Shown here: piece after piece, positions 1 to 4,696 of the stretch
Numbering within the stretch: position 1 is the stretch's first letter
Layout of the letters: every line of letters starts with the position of its first letter
NCBI GenBank assembly: GCA_023253795.1
Contig: JALRFG010000146.1
Coordinates: 1-5,109 of the forward strand
Direction: 5' to 3'
Length of the DNA stretch: 5,109 bases
From: Methylocystis sp.
GTDB taxonomy: Bacteria > Pseudomonadota > Alphaproteobacteria > Rhizobiales > Beijerinckiaceae
Translations under genes and position numbers: made by a program
The notes under the pieces: generated by a model
Databases searched by the model: none
What the model was told of the DNA's origin: nothing
What the model saw: only the letters and a program-made list of their open reading frames with translations

Positions 1-626
1 AAGGCGCCATTCAGCGTCTGGCGCAAATGGCGCGCGCCGCCGGCATCCATCTGATCATGGCGACGCAGCGTCCTTCGGTCGACGTCATCACCGGCACGAT
101 CAAGGCCAACTTCCCGACCCGCATCTCCTTCCAGGTGACGTCGAAAATCGACAGCCGCACCATTCTCGGCGAACAGGGCGCCGAGCAGCTGCTCGGTCAG
201 GGCGACATGCTCTATATGGCCGGCGGCGGCCGCATCTCGCGCGTCCATGGTCCGTTCGTGTCGGACGGCGAAGTCGAGCATGTCGTCGCGCATCTCAAGG
301 CGCAGGGCGCGCCGCAATATCTCGAGGCCATCACCAGCGAAGACGAAGATGGCGACGCCGGCGAAGCGCCCCTTCCCGGTTCGATGGACGCCGAAGAAGG
401 CGGCGATCTCTATGACCGCGCCGTCAACATCGTGCTGCGCGATCGCAAATGCTCGACGAGCTACATCCAGCGCCGCCTGTCGGTGGGCTACAACAAGGCG
501 GCTTCTCTGGTGGAGCGAATGGAGCAGGAGGGCGTCATCAGCACCCCCAGCCACAGCGGCAAACGCGAGGTGCTGGTCGGCGGCGGGATCGATCGCGGCG
601 CCTATGATATTGAGGCGGCGGAATAA
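1..626 (+). CDS. ftsK: DNA translocase FtsK, C-terminal part (5' end outside window)
   Basis: The frame is open from base 3 and gives 207 residues ending at TAA 624-626; the start and the Walker A region lie to the left of the window. FtsK is the septal, membrane-anchored ATPase that pumps DNA and activates XerCD recombination at dif during chromosome segregation. The visible part begins in the RecA-like motor (AQMARAAGIHLIMATQRPSVD, then ITGTIKANFPTRISFQV and SRTILGEQGAEQLLGQGDML), which is highly characteristic of FtsK/SpoIIIE. After an acidic linker (about residues 110-140) comes the winged-helix gamma domain (DLYDRAVNIVLRDRKCSTSYIQRRLSVGYNKAA), which reads the orienting sequences that set the direction of translocation. 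Nothing looks broken. lolA follows on the same strand after 75 bp. The family call is very secure; only the N-terminal extent is unknown. Confidence 0.97.
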   Translation, partial: GAIQRLAQMARAAGIHLIMATQRPSVDVITGTIKANFPTRISFQVTSKIDSRTILGEQGAEQLLGQGDMLYMAGGGRISRVHGPFVSDGEVEHVVAHLKAQGAPQYLEAITSEDEDGDAGEAPLPGSMDAEEGGDLYDRAVNIVLRDRKCSTSYIQRRLSVGYNKAASLVERMEQEGVISTPSHSGKREVLVGGGIDRGAYDIEAAE

Positions 627-635
627 GCCGCCTCA
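611..635 (+). terminator. Perfect 9-bp hairpin spanning the ftsK stop codon
   Basis: TGAGGCGGC (611-619) and GCCGCCTCA (627-635) are perfect reverse complements around a 7-nt loop that contains the ftsK stop codon TAA (624-626). The stem is GC-rich and should be stable in RNA. No T-run follows, so it is not a classic intrinsic terminator. It could protect the ftsK mRNA 3' end, mark a processing point between ftsK and lolA, or act as a weak terminator. The structure is seen directly; the role is inferred. Confidence 0.45.
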
Positions 636-701
636 TACCTGTCTTGCGAACAACTGTGCTAGATACGGGCGGTTAAACCAAGCCGAATCGGACCCTCGCC
701 C

Positions 702-1478
702 GTGACAAAATATTATTCCGCCCTGCTCGGTCTCGCTCTTCTTCTGCCGGCGCCGCTCCTCGCTCAGGACGCCAAACCGGCGGCGGCGCCCGCCGCCTCT
801 CCTGCGCCCGCGCCCGCCGCCACGCCTCAGACAACGCCCGAGAACAAGCCCGCCGAAGCGGAAAAACAGGCTGGCGAGGCGAAGCCGGCCGCCAAAAAGA
901 AGGGCAAGGCCGGCGATCCGATGCAGCTCGTCAAGACGCCGGAGCCGGTGAAGCCGGTGAGCCGTGCGGACGCGCTGAAGCGCGCCAACGCTTTCTTCAA
1001 CACGTCGCCGGTGATGACCGCCGATTTCGTGCAGATCGGCGCTGACGGCAAACGCTCGGAAGGCAAGCTGCATGTGCAGCGCGCCGGCCGCGTGCGTTTC
1101 GAATATGCGCAGCCAGCGACGATGGAAGTTGTGGCCGATGGCGTGCAGGTCGCCGTGCGCGACCGTAAGCTTGGCACGCAGGATCTCTATTTCATTTCGC
1201 AGACGCCGCTCAAATTCCTGATGAAGGAAAAGATCGACCTCGACAAGGATGTGACCGTCGAGGACGTGCAGACGGACGATTCCGGCGTGACGATCTTCAT
1301 CGAAGACAAGGCGACCTTTGGCGGCACATCGCATGTGCGGCTGGTGTTCGATCCCAAAACCTTCAAGCTCAAGCAGTGGCAGGTGAAGGATCCGCAGGGC
1401 TATGAAACGCTGATCTCGCTGTTTAACATCGATCAGACGACGACCCCCGATCCGGCGCTTTTCGTCGTCAACAAATAA
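702..1478 (+). CDS. lolA: LolA-type outer-membrane lipoprotein carrier protein
   Basis: The 258-residue product is predicted to be periplasmic. LolA proteins accept lipoproteins released by the LolCDE transporter and carry them across the periplasm to the outer membrane. Residues 1-21 form a signal peptide (TK, then a Leu/Ala-rich core, ending LLAQ). Residues 23-86 are a low-complexity Ala/Pro/Lys/Glu stretch. The LolA fold covers about 88-258, with recognisable family stretches: ANAFFNTSPVMTADFVQ, GKLHVQRAGRVRFEYAQP, DLYFISQTPLKFLM and the C-terminal FDPKTFKLKQWQVKDPQG. The GTG at 702 is the only usual start codon between the in-frame stop at 660-662 and the signal peptide. No strong ribosome binding site precedes it. 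The gene follows ftsK, an order I recall from Rhizobiales-type genomes. The linker makes the protein longer than a minimal LolA. An outer-membrane-lipoprotein carrier paralogue cannot be excluded, but the context favours LolA itself. Confidence 0.87.
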   Translation: MTKYYSALLGLALLLPAPLLAQDAKPAAAPAASPAPAPAATPQTTPENKPAEAEKQAGEAKPAAKKKGKAGDPMQLVKTPEPVKPVSRADALKRANAFFNTSPVMTADFVQIGADGKRSEGKLHVQRAGRVRFEYAQPATMEVVADGVQVAVRDRKLGTQDLYFISQTPLKFLMKEKIDLDKDVTVEDVQTDDSGVTIFIEDKATFGGTSHVRLVFDPKTFKLKQWQVKDPQGYETLISLFNIDQTTTPDPALFVVNK

Positions 1479-1501
1479 TCCCTCGACACGGCGTAGCAGC
1501 G

Positions 1502-2317
1502 ATGACCGGCTATTCGTCCGATAAGGCAAATGCGGCGGCGCGGCTGATCTGGTCGCTCTGGCGCGCCGGGGAGACCTGCGACGCCCTGCCCGACGCCTGC
1601 CGGCCGCACACCGCCGCCGAGGGCTATGCGGCGCAGGCGCAATTACCCGGCGTCGCCGGACGCGAATTGTTGGGCTGGAAGATCGCCGCGACGAGCCTTG
1701 CCGGACAGGCGCATATTCAGGTCTCCGGCCCGCTCGCGGGACGTTTGCTATCGGGACAGGTGACCGGCGATGGTGCGACGCTGTCGCTTGCCGGCAATCG
1801 CATGCGCGTCGCCGAACCGGAGTTCTGCTTTCGCATGGCGCGCGATATGCCGCCGCGCGCGACGCCCTACGCTCAGGATGAAGTGATGGCCGCCGTCGGC
1901 GCGCTGCATCTGGCGCTGGAGGTTCCGGATTCGCGTTTCGAGGTCTTCGAAAAGGCCGGCGAAGCGCAACTCATCGCCGACAACGCCTGCACCGCGCAAT
2001 TCGTGCTCGGACCGGAAGCCCCGGCGCTCTGGCGCGACCTCGACCTCAGCCGGCATGCGGTGACCGGCAATGTCACGACGGCGCAGGGAGAGTGCTGGAC
2101 GCGTGACGGCGTCGGCGAGAATGTGCTGGGCGATCCGCGCATGGCGCTGACATGGCTGGCCAACTGCCTGTCCGGCCTCGGAGAGACGCTCGCCGCCGGC
2201 CAGATTATCACGACCGGCGCCTGCATGAAGCCGCTGGAGATTGGTCCCGGCGATGCGGTTTGCGCCGACTACGGGACGCTGGGCCGCGTGACTCTACGCT
2301 TCGATCCGCAGGCGTAA
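1502..2317 (+). CDS. 2-keto-4-pentenoate hydratase family enzyme (fumarylacetoacetase-like fold)
   Basis: This is a 271-residue soluble protein with no signal peptide, close to the usual length of MhpD/DmpE-type hydratases. Those enzymes add water to 2-hydroxypenta-2,4-dienoate in aromatic meta-cleavage pathways; related members are decarboxylases. Visible family marks are GWKIAATS (58-65), the EPE pair at 105-107, the E140-V-P-D-S-R segment, DNA at 160-162, and the late GQIITTGACMKP loop (233-244). Glu105, Glu107 and Glu140 correspond to the metal-binding carboxylates known in the family. The ATG at 1502 lies 23 bp after the lolA stop, so co-transcription with lolA is plausible; the ribosome binding site is weak. 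No ring-cleavage dioxygenase or other aromatic-degradation gene is in view, so the substrate is unknown and I assign no gene symbol. The gene converges with pmoC, leaving a 20-bp gap. Confidence 0.83.
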   Translation: MTGYSSDKANAAARLIWSLWRAGETCDALPDACRPHTAAEGYAAQAQLPGVAGRELLGWKIAATSLAGQAHIQVSGPLAGRLLSGQVTGDGATLSLAGNRMRVAEPEFCFRMARDMPPRATPYAQDEVMAAVGALHLALEVPDSRFEVFEKAGEAQLIADNACTAQFVLGPEAPALWRDLDLSRHAVTGNVTTAQGECWTRDGVGENVLGDPRMALTWLANCLSGLGETLAAGQIITTGACMKPLEIGPGDAVCADYGTLGRVTLRFDPQA

Positions 2318-2360
2318 AAAAAGCCCTCGCCCCCGTCCTAGCGACGCGCATCCTCGACAA
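2316..2360 (-). terminator. Possible weak terminator downstream of pmoC
   Basis: On the minus strand a GC-rich stretch just after the pmoC stop is followed by GGGC and a run of seven T (2322 down to 2316). Only a short stem can be drawn (TCGC pairing with GCGA across a 10-nt loop), so the T-run is more convincing than the hairpin. It overlaps the stop codon of the convergent hydratase gene. Low certainty. Confidence 0.25.
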
Positions 2361-3141
2361 CATGATGAAGGACGCGCGCATCCGCTTTAACCGCGACATG
2401 CAGACGCCCCAGAATCTGCAACACGACGCCGAACATGCCGAGGATCATCCAGCCGAAAACGACAAATCCCCAGTGCAGCGGCGCGGAAACGATCTCATCC
2501 ATAAACCAGAAAGAATGTCCCCATTCATTGAGAGCGACATTCGGCAGGATCATGAATGAGCTGTTGATGCAGAGAAACGCCATCGAATAGCCGCGCGCAA
2601 AAAATGGAATGCGGGTGCGCGCATACAGAAACGCGCCAAAGGCCATCAGAAAATAAATCGGAAAGGACAGATAAAAGACGATGATATGTGACGGCGTGAA
2701 ATCCGTATCGCGGATCACGACCAGATGCCACGCCGCATCCTGTTCGGCGAAGAAAGACGCCGCCCAGTAATAGGCGACCACCGCAAGCATCAGCCATTGG
2801 ATCAGGCCGACGAGTCTGGCGACCTCCTCCCGCAAGGAAAGGAAATAAAGCTGACGACTGCGGGTTTTGATCAGATAGCCAACCAGCGCGAAGCCAAAGA
2901 GGATCTCCAGCGGAATCTCGCCCCACAGCAGCGGCGTCCAGCTTTGACGAAACTCGGGGCTGTAGGAATCGAGGCCGGCGCTGAATCCAAAGCGTTGCTG
3001 ATAACAGCGCACCAGCACGAACAGCAGGTTGATCGCCAGAAATCCCAGCACAAACGGCCGCCAACGGATCAGGCCGCCCGTTTTCTCAAGGGCGACATGT
3101 TCCGCTTTGGCCACTTTATCTGTCTTGGCCACATCGCTCAT
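2338..3141 (-). CDS. pmoC: Orphan particulate methane monooxygenase subunit C (PmoC/AmoC family)
   Basis: This 267-residue integral membrane protein belongs to the copper membrane monooxygenase family (methane to methanol in pMMO, ammonia to hydroxylamine in AMO), acting in the inner or intracytoplasmic membrane. A charged N-terminus is followed by about six hydrophobic helices (roughly 28-46, 71-91, 111-131, 151-173, 183-200, 221-246). The family core is plain: SFFAEQDAAWHLVVIRDTDF, TPSHII, LNEWGHSFWFMDE and APLHWGFVVFGWM. Asp135, His139 and His152 keep the D-x3-H-x12-H spacing of the CuC ligands (Asp156/His160/His173 in Methylococcus capsulatus Bath). Asn205, His209 and His223 match the CuD ligands (Asn227/His231/His245). 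AGAAGGG, 9 nt before the ATG, supports the start. No pmoA or pmoB is adjacent, so this is a stand-alone copy. It departs from the common form in two places: Val at the usual Glu of HIIEFY, and one residue fewer before NEWGH. AmoC is less likely given the genomic context. Confidence 0.95.
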   Translation of the reverse strand: MSDVAKTDKVAKAEHVALEKTGGLIRWRPFVLGFLAINLLFVLVRCYQQRFGFSAGLDSYSPEFRQSWTPLLWGEIPLEILFGFALVGYLIKTRSRQLYFLSLREEVARLVGLIQWLMLAVVAYYWAASFFAEQDAAWHLVVIRDTDFTPSHIIVFYLSFPIYFLMAFGAFLYARTRIPFFARGYSMAFLCINSSFMILPNVALNEWGHSFWFMDEIVSAPLHWGFVVFGWMILGMFGVVLQILGRLHVAVKADARVLHHVVEDARR

Positions 3142-3150
3142 CTTAGTGAG

Positions 3151-3157
3151 CCCTTCT
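3151..3157 (-). promoter_or_regulatory. Ribosome binding site of pmoC
   Basis: AGAAGGG on the minus strand lies 9 nt before the ATG at 3141-3139, which fixes the pmoC start. Immediately upstream the transcript can form a small CGGCG-A-CGCCG hairpin (3158-3168) that abuts the site and could affect its access. Confidence 0.6.
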
Positions 3158-3211
3158 CGGCGACGCCGAAGATTCTATAATTTGGCTGGTTCTAGGCGAA
3201 ATGCGCCAAAA

Positions 3212-3239
3212 TTGATAGTCCACACCGCAAGCCCGCCAA
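3212..3239 (-). promoter_or_regulatory. Candidate sigma70-like promoter for pmoC
   Basis: On the minus strand TTGGCG (3239-3234, four of six to TTGACA) and TATCAA (3217-3212, four of six to TATAAT) are separated by 16 bp. Transcription would start near 3205 and leave a leader of about 60 nt before pmoC. The boxes are only moderate matches, and alternatives exist in the AT-rich stretch farther upstream. Confidence 0.33.
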
Positions 3240-3404
3240 AGGACAATACATAAGAGACTTCAATTATTTATAGTATTGGCGCCATGTTCAGGTGGAGCCA
3301 CTCTCTTCCGTCATGCACAGTTTTCGCAGGCTCACCATCGTCTTAGCTACTGAAAACACGCGCAATACCAGCCCCCCTGCGACGCTTGAGCGCAAGGGCC
3401 AGCC

Positions 3405-3443
3405 ATTAATTGTGGAAACGCAGCCATGGCATTAATTAATTGT
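3405..3443 (+). repeat. ATTAATTGT direct repeat, 30-bp period
   Basis: ATTAATTGT occurs at 3405-3413 and again at 3435-3443. The second copy overlaps the palindrome TTAATTAA at 3432-3439. The start-to-start distance of 30 bp is close to three helical turns, so both copies would face the same side of the DNA, as expected for paired regulator sites. Chance recurrence of AT-rich words is a real alternative. Confidence 0.4.
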
Positions 3444-3504
3444 ATTGATTTAACTATCGCGCTCCAACAGACAGCGTCCTCCCGATGGCGGCCGCGCCTT
3501 TCTC

Positions 3505-3532
3505 TTGAAACTGCATCCGACAAAATTATAAA
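3505..3532 (+). promoter_or_regulatory. Sigma70-like promoter for the fatty-acid hydroxylase family gene
   Basis: TTGAAA (3505-3510, five of six to TTGACA), a 16-bp spacer and TATAAA (3527-3532, five of six to TATAAT) form the best promoter match in the window. The start point would be near 3539, leaving a leader of roughly 40 nt before the ATG at 3577. It faces the gene and sits in non-coding AT-rich DNA. Confidence 0.6.
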
Positions 3533-3576
3533 AACGGACCGAAAACATAACTGACCGAACGCACAGATTCGTAGCG

Positions 3577-4365
3577 ATGGATCATTTTCGTTTTTTTGAA
3601 GGGCTGAGCTTTTCCGTCGCCGTCTGGGGCGTTCAGATGATCGCCTATCACGGCTTTGCCCTGTGGTTCGAATGGCTCGATCGCGCAGGAAATGGCGCAG
3701 CTTTTAAAGTGCGCGCCATTGAGCGCATGAGCTATCGGGAAATGCTGCCGCGCGTGCTGTTTAATCAGACCTTTGTTCTTCTTCCAGCGATGGGGATCAC
3801 GCAGGCGCTTGGGCTCGCCTATTATGGTTCTACACAAATCACAATTATGGGGTTCGTCGCGAGCGTGATCGGGCTGACCATTGGGCACGATATCGTTCAA
3901 TACATCGCCCATCGGATTGTGCTGCACGAGCCGACCAATATGCGCAAATTTGGTCATGCGCTTCATCATACCACGCGCGCAAGCCGGGCCATCAGCGCAT
4001 GCTATATGAGCGCGGAGGATTTTTTTCTTGAGATTGTTTGCCCCTATCTTATCCCGCTTATCCTGATTGGCGGCGGCGGAACGAATTTCATCTTTCACGC
4101 ACTAATCGTCAGCGCCGGCGCCTTTGGCGGCGTCTATGAACATTCCGGCTACGACTTCGGCCTCCTGCTTCGCAAGGAAACCGGCTGGCGCTGGATGCTG
4201 GGTAAAATGCTCTCGACTGAGGCGCATGGCTTTCATCATACCCGTGGCAATGTCAGTTTCTCCGACGGCTTTGGCTCGTCGAATATTTGTGACACCGTGT
4301 TTAAAACTCGCTGGGATCTTGTGCCATTACGCGAACGTCCAACGGACACGACCCGAACGGTTTAA
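3577..4365 (+). CDS. Membrane fatty-acid hydroxylase / sterol desaturase family protein
   Basis: This is a 262-residue membrane protein of the non-haem di-iron family that includes ERG3-like sterol desaturases, fatty-acid hydroxylases and carotenoid hydroxylases, which use O2 to hydroxylate or desaturate lipid substrates. The His clusters are complete: HD-x3-Y-x2-HR with following His (His104, His112, His117), HALHH (His127, 130, 131), EH (188-189) and HGFHH (His217, 220, 221). Hydrophobic stretches lie near residues 10-30, 57-82, 88-103 and 152-187. The in-frame stop at 3529-3531 and the absence of an earlier start codon support the ATG at 3577; no clear Shine-Dalgarno sequence precedes it. 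It is divergent from pmoC and has its own good promoter. The substrate cannot be read from the sequence; a lipid, hopanoid or sterol is possible. Base composition looks somewhat less GC-rich than in the ftsK-lolA part, which could mean a different origin. Confidence 0.88.
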   Translation: MDHFRFFEGLSFSVAVWGVQMIAYHGFALWFEWLDRAGNGAAFKVRAIERMSYREMLPRVLFNQTFVLLPAMGITQALGLAYYGSTQITIMGFVASVIGLTIGHDIVQYIAHRIVLHEPTNMRKFGHALHHTTRASRAISACYMSAEDFFLEIVCPYLIPLILIGGGGTNFIFHALIVSAGAFGGVYEHSGYDFGLLLRKETGWRWMLGKMLSTEAHGFHHTRGNVSFSDGFGSSNICDTVFKTRWDLVPLRERPTDTTRTV

Positions 4366-4383
4366 ATCCGACGCGCCTAAACC
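4359..4383. terminator. Weak hairpin between convergent genes
   Basis: GGTTTA (4359-4364) and TAAACC (4378-4383) are perfect reverse complements with a 13-nt loop. They span the stop codon of the hydroxylase gene and that of the convergent remnant gene. The stem is AT-rich and no T-run follows on either strand, so a terminator role is doubtful. Confidence 0.22.
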
Positions 4384-4562
4384 TTATAAGCCGCATCAAC
4401 CGGCGTCCCCAACGCCGTCACCAGACGGTTGGTCTCCGCAGCCATGCCAATGATCGCCAGCATTTCGAGATATTCCGCGTCGGTCATGCCTTTCGCCCGC
4501 GCGCTCGCCGTATGGGAATGAATGCAGTAATCCCATATCTGAAAAATTGCCTCGCAAGTCAT
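4377..4562 (-). pseudogene. 5'-truncated carboxymuconolactone decarboxylase / AhpD-family remnant
   Basis: The reading frame encodes at most 61 residues from the ATG at 4562. From about residue 6 it matches the C-terminal half of CMD/AhpD-like proteins: WDYCIHSHTASARAKGMTDA, then EYLEMLAIIGMAAETNRLVT, with the conserved Cys-x3-His (Cys13, His17). These proteins are typically around 100-150 residues with a helical N-terminal half before the Cys; that half is absent. The frame upstream meets a stop near 4605 and shows no family resemblance. The first codons (TCEA) are written by the left arm of the terminator-like hairpin, so they are probably not original gene sequence. The integrase gene lies just beyond. 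The likely explanation is that integration or deletion removed the 5' half. A very small functional protein is possible but less likely. Confidence 0.7.
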
Positions 4563-4582
4563 TGGATTTGCGAGGCTTTTTT
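4541..4582. terminator. Bidirectional intrinsic terminator-like hairpin
   Basis: GCCTCGCAA (4549-4557) and TTGCGAGGC (4568-4576) form a perfect 9-bp stem with a 10-nt loop. On the plus strand six T follow directly (4577-4582). On the minus strand the stem is followed by AA and five T (4546-4542). It could end integrase transcription from the right and stop read-through from the left. It overlaps the first codons of the truncated CMD frame. Confidence 0.7.
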
Positions 4583-4586
4583 CTAG

Positions 4587-4617
4587 CGTTGTAACAAAAA
4601 TTCACACCGTTGTAACA
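4587..4617 (+). repeat. Pair of 10-bp direct repeats next to the integrase gene
   Basis: CGTTGTAACA occurs at 4587-4596 and 4608-4617, exactly 21 bp apart (two helical turns), in the 134-bp non-coding stretch between the CMD remnant and the integrase stop codon. Integrases and excisionases of mobile elements often bind such short direct repeats beside the recombination core. No second element end is in view to identify the core itself. Confidence 0.5.
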
Positions 4618-4629
4618 GCGCCGTCCATT

Positions 4630-4689
4630 ATTTGTTCGCATGTCAATGGCGATGAATAGAGATTTTTGAGGGCATTCGTCAGAACAAAT
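4630..4689. repeat. Inverted repeat ATTTGTTC / GAACAAAT near the integrase 3' end
   Basis: ATTTGTTC (4630-4637) and GAACAAAT (4682-4689) are perfect 8-bp reverse complements separated by 44 bp, ending 7 bp from the integrase stop codon. They could be protein-binding sites in an attachment region or a coincidence of AT-rich DNA. Confidence 0.3.
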
Positions 4690-4696
4690 GTCCGGG

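Larger units (their letters stand above)
3142..3576. promoter_or_regulatory. 435-bp divergent intergenic region between pmoC and the hydroxylase gene
   Basis: No convincing gene is found here. The region is visibly richer in A and T than its surroundings, notably 3241-3280, 3400-3460 and 3520-3535. It holds the candidate pmoC promoter and ribosome site on the left, a repeated ATTAATTGT motif in the middle and a good promoter for the rightward gene. It must contain the start signals of both divergent genes and could hold shared operator sites. A 20-codon frame from 3284 to 3346 has no recognisable content and is probably chance. Confidence 0.6.

Noticed and set aside
633..1529. 298-codon open frame on the minus strand opposite lolA
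   Set aside because: Its product is Arg/His/Gly-rich low complexity with no recognisable domain, and it lies antisense to a clear lolA with signal peptide and family motifs. GC-rich coding DNA often leaves such an open frame.
2525..3064. 179-codon minus-strand frame inside pmoC
   Set aside because: It is a shifted frame of pmoC; the pmoC frame carries all conserved motifs and a ribosome site, while this one has none.
3176..3181. Perfect TATAAT on the plus strand just upstream of pmoC
   Set aside because: No -35 box lies at a suitable distance, and on this strand no gene starts for nearly 400 bases. It is probably chance in AT-rich DNA.
3284..3346. 20-codon frame in the divergent intergenic region
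   Set aside because: No ribosome site, no hydrophobic segment or familiar motif, and a length easily reached by chance.
3526..4098. 190-codon minus-strand frame opposite the hydroxylase gene
   Set aside because: It is antisense to a gene with complete His clusters, and its own product matches no family I recognise.
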